Shown: positions 20,843 to 30,333 of the stretch, piece by piece
Layout: every line of letters begins with the position of its first letter
Numbering within the stretch: position 1 is the first letter of the stretch
Origin: Janthinobacterium violaceinigrum
Lineage (GTDB): Bacteria > Pseudomonadota > Gammaproteobacteria > Burkholderiales > Burkholderiaceae_D
DNA: 64,000 nucleotides
Assembly: GCF_009208555.1 (NCBI RefSeq)
Contig: NZ_WFLI01000013.1
Location: 62,001-126,000, forward strand
Direction: 5' to 3'
Program-made: the position numbers and the translations under genes
The notes under the pieces: model-generated
Seen by the model: only the letters and a program-made list of their open reading frames with translations
What the model was told of the DNA's origin: nothing
Databases searched by the model: none

Positions 20843-23765
20843 CCGCGGCCGTCAGCACGATGGGCCGGCAGCGGCGCACGGCCGAGTCGATGATGGCGTC
20901 CCACGGAGCAGAACCATCCTTGATGTCTTGCTCGATCTGGTCGACGAGGATCACCGAGTTGCGGATGATCATGCCGAACAGCGCGATGACGCCCAGGTTG
21001 GCCACGAATCCAAGCGGACGGTGCAGCAGCAGCAAGGCAAACGCGGCGCCCGCCACGCCCAGCGGCCCCGTCAGGAACACCAGCAGGGAACGCGAGAAAC
21101 TGTGCAGCTGCAGCATCAGCAGGGTGAAGATGATGAAGATGGCCAGCGGCAAGTTGGCCGCAATCGACGCTTCCGCATCGCCGCTGTCGGCCGCTACGCC
21201 TTTCACGGTGATGCGATAGCCGTCCGGCAACTTGGCCCGCAAAGCGTCGAGCTGCGGTGCCAGCTGCGTCGACACCGTCGCGCCCTGGATGCCGTCGACC
21301 ACGTCCGACTGCACGGTAATGGCCCATTCGCGACGGTCGCGCCAGACCACACCCGGTTCCCACACGAAATGCACGCGGGCCAGCTGCGAGATGGGCACGG
21401 ACTTGCCCGTTGCCGTCGGAATATTCGTGTCATTGAGCACGGAGATCGTCGCCCGCTCCTCCAGCGGCTGACGCACCTGGATATCGATCAGCTTGTTATC
21501 TTCGCGGAACTGGCCGATGACGGTGCCCGTGAGGATGGTATTGGCCGCCTGCATCACCGTTTTCGACGTGACGCCCAGCGCGCGCATCTTGTCCTGGTCC
21601 AGGTCCAGGCGCAGCACCTTCACCGACTCATTCCAGTTGTCATTGACGCCCAGGGTGTTCGGGTTGGCGCGCATGATGTCCTTGACCTGGTCGGCAATGG
21701 CCCGCACGCCAGCCACTTCCGGCCCCGTGACGCGGAATTGCACGGGATACGGCACGGGCGGTCCGTTCGGCAACAGCTTGACGCGGCCCCGCACTTCCGG
21801 GAAATCCTTCTTGAAGACGTCGACGATTTGCTGGCGCAAGCGTTCGCGGTCGGCCAGGCTCTTCGGCAACACCACCACTTGCGACACGTTGGTCTGCGGG
21901 AAGATCTGGTCCAGCGGCAGATAGAAACGGGGGCTGCCCGTGCCCACGTAGCTGGTGATGCTTTCCACGCCGTCGAGCTTGCCGACAAAGGCTTCGAATT
22001 TCTTGACCTGCTTTTCATTCGCGGCAAAGGTCGTGCCTTCGGGCGACCACAGCTCCACCATCAGTTCCGGACGGCTGGAATCGGGGAAGAATTGCTTTTC
22101 GATAAAGTTGAAACCATAGATGCCCAGCGCAAAGATGGCCAGGGTGGCGGCGATCGTCGTCTTGCGCCATTCCACGCACCAGGTGACGGCACGGCGGAAG
22201 CGGCGGAAGTTCGGCGTATCGAACAGTTCATGGTCGTTGTGCGCGTGCGGCTTGACCTTCAGCAAGACATAGCCGATATACGGCGTGAAGACGACGGCCA
22301 CCACCCAGGAAATGATCAGGGCCAGCGCATTGACGGAAAACAAGGAGAACGTGTATTCGCCGGCGGCCGACTTGGCCAGGCCGATGGGCAAGAAGCCCGC
22401 CACCGTGATCAGGGTGCCCGTCAGCATGGGCATGGCCGTCGACGTGTAGGCGAACGTGGCCGCGTCGAAGCGGGACATGCCCTCTTCCATCTTGCGCACC
22501 ATCATCTCGACGGCAATGATGGCGTCATCGACCAGCAAGCCAAGCGCGATGATCAGGGCGCCCAGCGAAATCTTGTGCAAGTCGATGTCAAGCAGGCGCA
22601 TGAACAGGAAGGTGACGGCCAGCACCAGGGGAATCGTCAGCGCCACCACCAGGCCCGGCCGCACGTCGATGCGCAGCGGCTTCGTGTGCAAGCCCAGCGC
22701 GACAAAGCTGACGGCCAGCACGATCAGGATCGCTTCGATCAGGGTATGCACGAATTCGCCCACGGAAGCGGACACGGCTTCCGGCTGGTTCGACACGCGC
22801 TGCAGCTCTATGCCCACCGGCAATTCGCTCTTCATGCGGGTCACCGTCGTTTGCAGGGCCTTGCCCATGTCGATGATGTTGCCGCCCTTTTCCATCGACA
22901 CGCCCAGGCCGATCACTTCCTTGCCGTTGAAGCGCATCTTGTCCTTGGGTGGATCGACGAATTCGCGTTTCACGGTGGCAAAGTCGCCGAGGCGGAACGT
23001 GGTGCCGTTGGCACGCAGTTCCAGGTTTTCCAGGTCCTTGACGGTAACCATGGCGCCCGTCACGCGCACTTGCAGGTTGTCCGTCGGCGTCACCAGCACG
23101 CCCGTGGCGTTGATGCTGTTTTGCTCGGACAATTGCTGCACGATGGCGTCGAACGGAATACCCAGCTGGGCGAATTTCTTGTGGGAAAAGATGATATTGA
23201 TCTTTTCATCTTGCACGCCGAACAGTTCCACCTTCGATACCTGCCCCACGGCCAGCAGCTCCTGGCGCACCTTGTCCGCGTAATCCTTCATTTCCGCGTA
23301 GGTAAAACCGTCGCCGGACAGGGCAAAGATGGAGCCATAGGTGTCGCCGAACTCGTCATTGAAGAACGGGCCCACCACGCCGGCCGGCAAGGTGCCCTTG
23401 ATGTCGCCGATCTTCTTGCGCACCTGGTACCAGGCAGCCGCCGTTTCCTTGGGCGGCGCCGATTCGCGCAGTTCCAGCAAAATCAATGTTTCGCCCGGCT
23501 TCGAATAGCTGGTGATTTCATTGATATACGGCGTTTCCTGCAGCTTCTTTTCCAGCTTGTCCGTCACCTGCTCGGCCATCTGCAGGGCCGTGGCGCCGGG
23601 CCAGTATGCCTGCAGGACCATGGCGCGGAAGGTAAACGGAGGATCTTCATCCTGGCCCAGGCTGGCATAGCTGAGCATGCCGCCAATCAGCAGCACGGCC
23701 ATCAGGTAGCGCGTCAGCGGGATGTGTTCGAGGGCCCAGCGCGACAGATTGAAGCCGCCCTTCAT
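20676..23765 (-). CDS. RND family multidrug/metabolite efflux permease
   Basis: 1029 residues, full length for an inner-membrane RND pump. It opens with LSRWALEHIPLTRYLMAVLLIGG, the first membrane helix. Two periplasmic porter loops are present (AYWPGATALQMAEQVTDKLE and the second after FFPDSSRPELMVELW). The central helices carry the charged motif GLLVDDAIIAVEMMVRKMEEG, used in proton relay. The last helices end IMGGLILATALTLLFLPALYAAWFRVKKP. It overlaps the adaptor gene upstream by 4 bp, so the two are translated together. There is no outer-membrane channel gene beside them, so TolC-like protein must come from elsewhere. The sequence resembles a divergent AcrB-like/HAE1-type group; the substrate cannot be told. 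A broken duplicate of its 3' end lies just downstream. Confidence 0.94.
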   Translation of the reverse strand: MKGGFNLSRWALEHIPLTRYLMAVLLIGGMLSYASLGQDEDPPFTFRAMVLQAYWPGATALQMAEQVTDKLEKKLQETPYINEITSYSKPGETLILLELRESAPPKETAAAWYQVRKKIGDIKGTLPAGVVGPFFNDEFGDTYGSIFALSGDGFTYAEMKDYADKVRQELLAVGQVSKVELFGVQDEKINIIFSHKKFAQLGIPFDAIVQQLSEQNSINATGVLVTPTDNLQVRVTGAMVTVKDLENLELRANGTTFRLGDFATVKREFVDPPKDKMRFNGKEVIGLGVSMEKGGNIIDMGKALQTTVTRMKSELPVGIELQRVSNQPEAVSASVGEFVHTLIEAILIVLAVSFVALGLHTKPLRIDVRPGLVVALTIPLVLAVTFLFMRLLDIDLHKISLGALIIALGLLVDDAIIAVEMMVRKMEEGMSRFDAATFAYTSTAMPMLTGTLITVAGFLPIGLAKSAAGEYTFSLFSVNALALIISWVVAVVFTPYIGYVLLKVKPHAHNDHELFDTPNFRRFRRAVTWCVEWRKTTIAATLAIFALGIYGFNFIEKQFFPDSSRPELMVELWSPEGTTFAANEKQVKKFEAFVGKLDGVESITSYVGTGSPRFYLPLDQIFPQTNVSQVVVLPKSLADRERLRQQIVDVFKKDFPEVRGRVKLLPNGPPVPYPVQFRVTGPEVAGVRAIADQVKDIMRANPNTLGVNDNWNESVKVLRLDLDQDKMRALGVTSKTVMQAANTILTGTVIGQFREDNKLIDIQVRQPLEERATISVLNDTNIPTATGKSVPISQLARVHFVWEPGVVWRDRREWAITVQSDVVDGIQGATVSTQLAPQLDALRAKLPDGYRITVKGVAADSGDAEASIAANLPLAIFIIFTLLMLQLHSFSRSLLVFLTGPLGVAGAAFALLLLHRPLGFVANLGVIALFGMIIRNSVILVDQIEQDIKDGSAPWDAIIDSAVRRCRPIVLTAAAAALAMIPLSRSVFWGPMAVAIMGGLILATALTLLFLPALYAAWFRVKKPVALDK

Positions 23766-24925
23766 TTGGCCGCACCCACGCTGATGGCGGCAGCGGCGGC
23801 ATCCGGCTTGCTGGCCAGTTCGGCGCCGAGGATGGACACTTTCTGGCCTGGCTTGAGCAGGTTGACGCCGGCCGTGACCACCGTCTGCCCCGGCTTCACT
23901 CCCGAGGTCAGCAGCAACTCATTGCCCGCCACGCCGCCCACCGTTACGGGGACGAGCTTGACGGCGCCGTTTTCCACCACCCATACGGAGCTTTGCGATT
24001 TTTCGTTGAACAGGGCCGTCAGCGGCACCTTGATCTGCGGCGTGGCCGTCTGCGAGGCGAACTGCACCACGGCCGTCATGCCCAGGCGCGCTTGCGGCGC
24101 GTCCGGGATGCTGACCTTGGCCAGATAGGTGCGCGTGGCGGCATCGGCCACGGGCGACACTTCGCGGATCTTGCCCGGGAGCGCCTGTTTCGGGTCGGCC
24201 CACAGGCGCACCACCACATCCTTGACGCCGCGCAAGGTTTCCACCTTGTCTTCGGGAATGCCGATCACGACTTCCTTTTCGCCGCTCCTGGCCACTTGCA
24301 CCACGGGCGTGCCGGGCGCCACCACCTGCCCCACTTCCGCCTCGATGCGCGTGACGACGCCATCGACGTCGGCCAGCAAGCTGGCATAGCCGGACTGGTT
24401 CGCCTGGCCCCGGTGCAGGGCCTGCGCCGCTTCCACGTTTGCCTGCGCCGCCTTGTAGCTGGCATCCTTGCCATCGAGCACGGCCTGGCTGACGAAATTT
24501 TTCTCGCGCAAATCCTGGTAGCGCTTCAATTCGGCACGCGCCAGGTCGCGGCTCGTTTCCGCACTGACCAGCGATGCCTTGGCCTGGGCCTGCGACAGCT
24601 GCAGGTCGGCAGGATCGAGCTGCATCAGCACTTGCCCCTTCTTCACGCTGGCTCCCACATCGACCTTGCGTGCCACGATCTTGCCGCCCACGCGGAAACC
24701 CAGCTGCGACACGACGCGGGGCACGACCTCGCCCGCCAGCTCGGCACTGACATCGACATTGCTACTGGACAACACAATCGCGCGCACGGGGCGCACGTCT
24801 TCCACCTTGACGGCGGGCTTGGAACAGGCGGCCACGGTCATCGCCAGGGCGGCGGCGGCAATCAGCCGCAGGGCAGGCAGTGCGGGTGCGCCGGTCTCGC
24901 GGCGCAGGGTTTTCAGGGCAAACAA
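23762..24925 (-). CDS. RND efflux periplasmic adaptor subunit (lipoprotein)
   Basis: 387 residues. The signal peptide ends in a lipobox (MTVAAC, Cys 34), so it is anchored in a membrane by lipid. The biotinyl-lipoyl-like half motifs (GFRVGGKIVARKVDVGASVKKGQVLMQLD, and YASLLADVDGVVTRIEAEVGQVVAPG) flank a coiled-coil hairpin (QAQAKASLVSAETSRDLARAELKRYQDL). A beta-barrel and membrane-proximal domain follow. This is the HlyD/AcrA adaptor layout. It overlaps the permease gene by 4 bp (ATGA). About 290 bases of non-coding DNA precede it, shared with the divergent hpnC. No dedicated TetR or other regulator is adjacent. Confidence 0.94.
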   Translation of the reverse strand: MFALKTLRRETGAPALPALRLIAAAALAMTVAACSKPAVKVEDVRPVRAIVLSSSNVDVSAELAGEVVPRVVSQLGFRVGGKIVARKVDVGASVKKGQVLMQLDPADLQLSQAQAKASLVSAETSRDLARAELKRYQDLREKNFVSQAVLDGKDASYKAAQANVEAAQALHRGQANQSGYASLLADVDGVVTRIEAEVGQVVAPGTPVVQVARSGEKEVVIGIPEDKVETLRGVKDVVVRLWADPKQALPGKIREVSPVADAATRTYLAKVSIPDAPQARLGMTAVVQFASQTATPQIKVPLTALFNEKSQSSVWVVENGAVKLVPVTVGGVAGNELLLTSGVKPGQTVVTAGVNLLKPGQKVSILGAELASKPDAAAAAISVGAAK

Positions 24926-25215
24926 GGTATTTTCCTTTACTATGCGGGCTGTAATATTTTTATGCGGAGAAACTTTTTGCTTGTTCCTTGGGCCAAGCCA
25001 AACTTTTTCGCACGCGATATCCTTAAATTTGTGACAATATCAGTTCAGTCATGGCGGGAAGCGATCCCGCCTAATGACTTTCTGGTTATTAATTATAATC
25101 GTGCGTAAAAGTTTTTAGTGACTTTTGCGTCATTAATCTTGTGACGTACAACGTCCGGCTATACTCGCGCGTTTCCGGGTGCCGGACAAAACTGCAAGAC
25201 TAGAGAAGTGTGTTC

Positions 25216-26097
25216 ATGCCTGTAGACCATTACGAAAATTTTCCTGTTGCATCATTTTTACTGCCGCGCCGCCTGGTGCCCGCCGTCGAAGCCATCTATG
25301 CCTTTGCCCGCAGCGCCGACGACCTGGCCGACGAAGGCGACGCCACGCCGGCCCAACGCCTCGCTGCCCTGCACGCCTATGAAGAGGCGCTGGGCCGCAT
25401 CGACCGCCACGAAGGCCATGAAGGCGAGCACGCCGCCATGTTCGAACGCCTGGCCGCCGTCATCGCCAAGCACCAGTTGCCGCTGAAACCGTTCCACGAT
25501 TTGCTGTCCGCCTTCAAGCAGGATGTGGAGACGACGCGCTACGCCAGCTACGAGGACGTGCTCGATTACTGCGCCCGTTCCGCCAACCCCGTGGGGCTGC
25601 TGATGCTGCACCTGTACGGTGCGGCCGATGAACAGAATGTACGCGATTCCGATGCGATATGCTCAGCTTTGCAACTAATTAATTTCCTGCAAGACGTCGC
25701 CATCGACCAGCAAAAAGAGCGCATCTACCTGCCGATGGAAGACTTGAGCCGCTTTGCCGTTTCCGCCGCCGCCTTCGAGCGGCCCGAGGCGCACGGCAAG
25801 TGGAGCGCCCTGATGCGCTTTGAAGTGGCGCGCACACGCGCGCTGATGCTGTCCGGCGCGCCGCTGGCCCTGCGTTTGCGGGGCCGCATCGGCTGGGAAC
25901 TGCGCCTCGTGGTGCAAGGGGGCTTGCGCATCCTGGAAGCCATCGAAGCCGTCAATTACGACGTGTTCCGCCGCCGCCCCAAGCTGGAGAAACGCGACTG
26001 GCTGATCATTTTCTGGCGCGCCCTGCGCATGTCGCGCAAAAGCCTGCATCAAGAGACACAAGTAAAAACGGCTTTTCCCCCGTCGCCCACTCTGTAA
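25216..26097 (+). CDS. hpnC: Squalene synthase-like HpnC (hydroxysqualene synthase)
   Basis: 293 residues from the ATG at 25216 (MPVDHYENFPVASFLLPRRL, typical HpnC N-terminus). The first Asp-rich motif is RSADDLADEG and the second region is LINFLQDVAIDQQKERIYLP. This is the trans-isoprenyl diphosphate synthase head-to-head class. In the HpnCDE route HpnC converts presqualene diphosphate made by HpnD to hydroxysqualene. It is first of three consecutive genes hpnC-hpnD-hpnE. The adjacent intergenic stretch is AT-rich with a TATAAT at 25094-25099, but no good -35 was seen. Confidence 0.93.
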   Translation: MPVDHYENFPVASFLLPRRLVPAVEAIYAFARSADDLADEGDATPAQRLAALHAYEEALGRIDRHEGHEGEHAAMFERLAAVIAKHQLPLKPFHDLLSAFKQDVETTRYASYEDVLDYCARSANPVGLLMLHLYGAADEQNVRDSDAICSALQLINFLQDVAIDQQKERIYLPMEDLSRFAVSAAAFERPEAHGKWSALMRFEVARTRALMLSGAPLALRLRGRIGWELRLVVQGGLRILEAIEAVNYDVFRRRPKLEKRDWLIIFWRALRMSRKSLHQETQVKTAFPPSPTL

Positions 26098-26143
26098 AAC
26101 GATAGAATAGCGGCTTCGATCTGCAACCCTTGCTCTTTTGACT

Positions 26144-26977
26144 ATGTCTCCCGACGAATACTGCCAACAAAAGGCCGCCCAGAGCGGCTCCAGCTTCTAC
26201 TACAGCTTCCTGTTCCTGCCGGCCGAGCGCCGCAAGGCCATCACGGCCCTGTACGCGTTTTGCCGCGAAGTCGACGATACGGTCGACGAATGCACGGACG
26301 AAGCCGTGGCACGCACCAAGCTGGTCTGGTGGCGCAAGGAAGTCAAGGCCATGTACGAGGGCAACCCCACGCATCCCGTGATGCGCGCGCTGCAGCCGCA
26401 CCTGGACATCTACAAACTGGAAGAAAAGCATTTGCAGGCCATCATCGACGGCATGGAAATGGACTTGAACCAGACCCGCTACCTCGACTACCAGGCCATG
26501 AGCCGCTACTGCTGGCATGTGGCCAGCGTGGTGGGCATCTTGTCGGCCAGCATCTTCGGTGCGACGCGCCCGGAAACCCTGCTGTACGCGGAAAAGCTGG
26601 GCCATGCCTTCCAGCTGACCAACATCATCCGCGACGTGGGCGAAGATGCGCGCAAGGGGCGCATTTACCTGCCCATCAGCGAATTGCAGCAATTCAACGT
26701 AACGGCGGCCGACCTGCTGAACGCGCGCCACAGCGAAAACTTTGAAAACCTCATGCGCTTCCAGGCGGCGCGCGCGCAGCAGGCGTATGACGAAGCGTTC
26801 GCCCTGCTGCCGGCGGAAGACCGCCGCGCCCAGCGTCCGGGCCTGATCATGGCTGCCATCTACCGCACCTTGCTCAATGAAGTCGAGCGCGACGGCTATC
26901 ACGTGCTGAAACAGCGCATCTCGCTCACGCCGATCCGCAAACTGTGGCTGGCCTGGAAGACCTGGGTTCGTGGCTGA
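26144..26977 (+). CDS. hpnD: Presqualene diphosphate synthase HpnD
   Basis: 277 residues from the ATG at 26144 (MSPDEYCQQKAAQSGSSFYY). The signature AFCREVDDTVDE carries the first aspartate motif, and TNIIRDVGEDARKGRIYLP the second. It condenses two farnesyl diphosphates to presqualene diphosphate. It begins 46 bases after hpnC and its stop overlaps the GTG start of hpnE by 8 bases, so the three genes form an operon. Confidence 0.95.
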   Translation: MSPDEYCQQKAAQSGSSFYYSFLFLPAERRKAITALYAFCREVDDTVDECTDEAVARTKLVWWRKEVKAMYEGNPTHPVMRALQPHLDIYKLEEKHLQAIIDGMEMDLNQTRYLDYQAMSRYCWHVASVVGILSASIFGATRPETLLYAEKLGHAFQLTNIIRDVGEDARKGRIYLPISELQQFNVTAADLLNARHSENFENLMRFQAARAQQAYDEAFALLPAEDRRAQRPGLIMAAIYRTLLNEVERDGYHVLKQRISLTPIRKLWLAWKTWVRG

Positions 26978-28337
26978 GAGTAAGGTGAAGCAACGCTACG
27001 CCGTCATCGGCGCCGGCTGGGCCGGCTGCGCGGCGGCCATGGAACTGGCGCGCGCCGGCCATGCCGTCACCGTCTTCGAGGCGGCGCGCACCCTGGGCGG
27101 ACGCGCGCGCAGGGTCGAGCGCGAAAACACGGTGCTCGACAACGGCCAGCACATCCTGCTGGGCGCGTACACGGAAACCTTGCGCCTGATCAAGCTGGCG
27201 GGACAGGACCCTGCCGAACTGATCCTCACGCTGCCCCTGCAGATGCGCTATCCGGCCGGTCCCGATGGCATGGATTTCATCGCGCCCCGCCTGCCCGCGC
27301 CCATGCACCTGGCATGGGCCCTGCTGCGCGCCCAAGGCTTATTGCGCGCCGACAAGCTGGCCCTGATGCGCTTTTCCACGGCCATGCGATGGATGGGCTG
27401 GCAACTGTACAACGATTGCACGGTCAGCGAACTGCTGCAGCGCTTCGACCAGACGGACCGTCTGAACCGGCTGATGTGGCATCCGCTGTGCCTGGCTGCC
27501 CTGAATACTCCGCCCGAGCGGGCGTCGGCGCGCGTCTTCATCAACGTGCTGCGCGACAGCCTTGGGGCGCGCCGCCGCCGCGCCTCGGACATGCTGATCC
27601 CGAAGGCGGACCTGAGTGCTCTGCTACCCGACGCGGCCGCCCGCTATGTGGAGCGGCATGGCGGCGAAGTCCGCACGGGCGCCAAAATCGCCGCCTTGCA
27701 GGCGCTGGCCGACGGCCGCTGGCAGCTTGACGACGCCGATGTCTTTGACGGCGTCATCGTTGCCACTTCGTCCGTGCAGGCGGCCAGCCTGCTGCAAGGC
27801 GTGCACGACGCCCGCCTCGACGAAGCGGTGAACCGCATGCAGGCGTTCACGCCGGAAGCCATCAGCACCTGCTACCTGCAATACGACGCCGCCGTGCGCC
27901 TGGACTTGCCGTTCTACGCCCTCGTCGATGCACCCGTGCGCCAGCACTGGGGCCAGTTCGTCTTCGACCGGGGCCAGCTCGACACCAGCCAGGCGGGCTT
28001 GCTGGCCGTCGTCATCAGCGCGTCCGGCCCGGCCGCCGAGCAAGGCCACGGGCCGCTGGCGCAAGCCATCGCGGCGCAGCTGGCGCAGGTGCTGCAGCGT
28101 GCGGACCTGGCGCAACCCGTCTGGACCCAGCTGATCACGGAAAAGCGCGCCACCTTTGCCTGCACGCCGGACCTGCCCCGCCCCGGCAACGCCAGCGGCA
28201 TGCCGGGCCTGCTGCTGGCCGGCGACTACACGGCCAATGATGACCGCACGCTTGACTATCCGGCCACCATCGAGGCGGCCGTGCGCAGCGGCGTGGCGGC
28301 AGCCAGGGCCGTCGCCACGGGCAAGGGACCAAAGTAG
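26970..28337 (+). CDS. hpnE: Hydroxysqualene dehydroxylase HpnE (FAD-dependent)
   Basis: About 455 residues from the GTG at 26970; a second GTG at 26985 is possible. The N-terminal dinucleotide fold is YAVIGAGWAGCAAAMELARAG, followed by FEAARTLGGRAR, the amine-oxidase/desaturase pattern. The C-terminal FAD motif LLLAGDYTANDDRTLDYPATIEAAVRSG closes it. HpnE reduces hydroxysqualene to squalene, completing the HpnCDE route. No squalene-hopene cyclase gene is in the window, so the product's further fate is unknown here. Confidence 0.93.
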   Translation: MAESKVKQRYAVIGAGWAGCAAAMELARAGHAVTVFEAARTLGGRARRVERENTVLDNGQHILLGAYTETLRLIKLAGQDPAELILTLPLQMRYPAGPDGMDFIAPRLPAPMHLAWALLRAQGLLRADKLALMRFSTAMRWMGWQLYNDCTVSELLQRFDQTDRLNRLMWHPLCLAALNTPPERASARVFINVLRDSLGARRRRASDMLIPKADLSALLPDAAARYVERHGGEVRTGAKIAALQALADGRWQLDDADVFDGVIVATSSVQAASLLQGVHDARLDEAVNRMQAFTPEAISTCYLQYDAAVRLDLPFYALVDAPVRQHWGQFVFDRGQLDTSQAGLLAVVISASGPAAEQGHGPLAQAIAAQLAQVLQRADLAQPVWTQLITEKRATFACTPDLPRPGNASGMPGLLLAGDYTANDDRTLDYPATIEAAVRSGVAAARAVATGKGPK

Positions 28338-28467
28338 ACTTGACGGTGCATCCTGCCCTGGCGTCGCTCGCCCCCGCGAAATTGCATTCTGTCGCACCGC
28401 GCTGGTGCGCCTGCCTGCGCTTCGGTACAGTCCGATCATCGACAACGGCCATGCCACGGGGAATACC

Positions 28468-28623
28468 ATGCACACCACTTTGCACTTGAAGAACAGCTTG
28501 AAAACCGTGGCGCTGCTGGCAGGCGTGGCACTGGCCACCATGATCGTCATGCACGCACAGCCAGCGCAGCATGCGCCATTGCTGCTGAGCCAGGCAAGCA
28601 TGTTGCTGCCGGCAGTGGGCTGA
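28468..28623 (+). CDS. Small hypothetical membrane peptide (51 aa)
   Basis: Starts MHTTLHLKNSLKTVALLAG after a good GGGGA Shine-Dalgarno five bases upstream. It has one hydrophobic helix (VALLAGVALATMIVMHA), then a short tail rich in Gln, His and Leu (HAPLLLSQASMLLPAVG). It ends 28 bases before the DUF1700 gene, same strand. It could be a small membrane protein or a secreted peptide with an uncleaved anchor. I do not recognise a family. Confidence 0.55.
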   Translation: MHTTLHLKNSLKTVALLAGVALATMIVMHAQPAQHAPLLLSQASMLLPAVG

Positions 28624-28651
28624 GGCGGCGCAGCGGACGAACAGGAAGAAT

Positions 28652-29443
28652 ATGATGAACAAGCAAGATTATCTCGACTCTCTGCGGCGCGCGCTGGCCG
28701 GCTTGCCGCCGGACCTGGTGGCCAAGACCCTCGACTATTACGAACAGACCTTCATCGAAGGCGCTGCGGCCGGCCGCAGCGAGCACGAGATCGCCGACGA
28801 CCTGGGCGACCCGAAGAAAATCGCCCTCACCTTGCGCAGCAGCACCCACCGCCAGGCTTTCGAACAAAAGAAAACGCCCGTCAACCTGCTGCGTCTGCTC
28901 GTCTCGCTCGTGGGCCTGGCCATCTTCAACCTGTTCATGGTCGTGCCTGCCGCCGTGTATGCGGCCCTGCTGGCCACCCTGTATGCCGTGGGCCTGAGCT
29001 TTTACCTGGCCGGCATCGCCATCACGGCCAGCGGCTTGTCCGGCGCCAACGAACTGGTGCTCGATGGCCCCCTGCGCCACGTCTTCATCCATGACGATGA
29101 CGGCGGCGAAGGGGGCGAGCGGCGCGAGACGCGCATCACCATCGGCGACACGGGCATCGAAGTGGACCACGTACCCGGCACCGCACAGCGTGAGCGCACC
29201 GAATCCGAGACACCGGGCGCCTCGTCGCGCATGATGGAACGGGCCGAAGCGCTGGCCGGCGGCGGCATCCGCATTTCCACCGACATGGACCGCGATGCGC
29301 GCACCACGCAAACCGTCTTCGGCATGGGGATGCTGCTCGGCGGCATCGCCATCTTCCTGCTCAGTCTGGTGGTAACGCGCTATACCTTGATCGGTATCAA
29401 GCGCTACATCGCCATGAATGTTTCCCTGCTCAAAGGTCACTAG
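28652..29443 (+). CDS. DUF1700 (HAAS) domain membrane protein
   Basis: 263 residues. The N-terminus NKQDYLDSLRRALAGLPPDLVAKTLDYYEQ and DLGDPKKIA form the helical HAAS/DUF1700 domain. Two membrane segments follow near residues 88-135 (LLRLLVSLVGLAIFNLFMVV and AALLATLYAVGLSFYLAGIA), and a third near the C-terminus (MGMLLGGIAIFLLSLVV). Between them is a charged extramembrane region. Such proteins commonly stand next to a PadR regulator and a DUF2807/DUF4097 beta-helix protein. The DUF2807 partner follows here 10 bases later, but no PadR gene is adjacent. AGGAAG precedes the ATG. The cellular role is not established; a membrane signalling function has been proposed for the domain. Confidence 0.85.
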   Translation: MMNKQDYLDSLRRALAGLPPDLVAKTLDYYEQTFIEGAAAGRSEHEIADDLGDPKKIALTLRSSTHRQAFEQKKTPVNLLRLLVSLVGLAIFNLFMVVPAAVYAALLATLYAVGLSFYLAGIAITASGLSGANELVLDGPLRHVFIHDDDGGEGGERRETRITIGDTGIEVDHVPGTAQRERTESETPGASSRMMERAEALAGGGIRISTDMDRDARTTQTVFGMGMLLGGIAIFLLSLVVTRYTLIGIKRYIAMNVSLLKGH

Positions 29444-29453
29444 AAAGGCTGCC

Positions 29454-30260
29454 ATGAAACGCTTGCTCAAAGTTGGCCTGTCCATGTTCCTGCTGGCACT
29501 GGTCCTGATCGCCATGTCCTACGCCGCGCTGCGCGCCAAGGGAATCAGCAATCCCAGCAGCGCTGCCGGCCGCGCCGTGCGCAGCGAAACGCGCCCGATT
29601 TCTCCCACGATCAACAGCATCGACCTGGCTGGCCCCATCGACCTGGTGCTGCGCCGCGGCACCACGCCATCGCTGAAGGTGAGCGGCGAGCAGCGCCTGC
29701 TGTCGAACGTCGATACCACGCAGGATGGCACGACCCTGCATATCGGCCCGAAAGGCATGCTGTTCCACCACCGCCAGCCGCTGCAGGTGGAACTGGTGCT
29801 GCCCGCCCTCGTGCGCCTGGAAGTGCACGGCAATGGCGACAGCAAGATCACGGGATTTTCCGGCGACAGCTTCATCCTGGAACTGATGGGCTCCGGCAAC
29901 GTCAGCTTCACGGGCCGCTACAAGCAGGTGCAAGCCACCGTCAACGGCAGCGGCGACCTCGACATCAATGGCGGCAACAGCGACAGCGTGGTGCTGGAAA
30001 TGGTGGGCTCCGGACGCATCGCCGCCAGCGGCAACACGAAATTCCTCCGTGCCGACCTGAGCGGCTCAGGCGATATCGATGCCGAGCACCTGGCGGCCGA
30101 CAAGGGCAGCGTCAGCCTGCAAGGCTCGGGACAAAGCACCGTCTTCGTGCGCGACGCCACCAACCTGACCCTGCGCGGCAGCGGCGACATCCACGTCTAC
30201 GGCAACCCGCGCCAGCGCGATGCGCAGAAAAGCGGCTCGGGCGACATCATCTGGCATTGA
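29454..30260 (+). CDS. DUF2807 (GIN domain) protein, membrane-anchored or secreted
   Basis: 268 residues from the ATG at 29454 with AAAGG upstream. An N-terminal hydrophobic segment (LLKVGLSMFLLALVLIAMSY) acts as signal or anchor. The rest is a right-handed beta-helix-like repeat rich in Gly, Ser and Asp, with recurring GSGD and GSG turns (VNGSGDLDING, LSGSGDIDAEH, LRGSGDIHVYG). This is the DUF2807 putative auto-transporter adhesin head pattern. It forms a unit with the HAAS gene upstream. Probable location is periplasmic or at the outer face of the inner membrane. Confidence 0.87.
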   Translation: MKRLLKVGLSMFLLALVLIAMSYAALRAKGISNPSSAAGRAVRSETRPISPTINSIDLAGPIDLVLRRGTTPSLKVSGEQRLLSNVDTTQDGTTLHIGPKGMLFHHRQPLQVELVLPALVRLEVHGNGDSKITGFSGDSFILELMGSGNVSFTGRYKQVQATVNGSGDLDINGGNSDSVVLEMVGSGRIAASGNTKFLRADLSGSGDIDAEHLAADKGSVSLQGSGQSTVFVRDATNLTLRGSGDIHVYGNPRQRDAQKSGSGDIIWH

Positions 30261-30333
30261 CGAGGACAGCCGCGCACAATCTGCTGCGCGGCGCAATTGT
30301 GAACGGCGTCGTGGCGCTGACGATCAGGTAATT

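Noticed and set aside
20487..24128. 1213-codon open frame opposite the RND pump and adaptor
   Set aside because: Antisense shadow across two well-supported genes, with no motif.
25094..25099. TATAAT as a promoter -10 for hpnC
   Set aside because: No acceptable -35 at 16-18 bases, and the overlapping sequence also reads TATAAT on the other strand. Too weak to list as a promoter.
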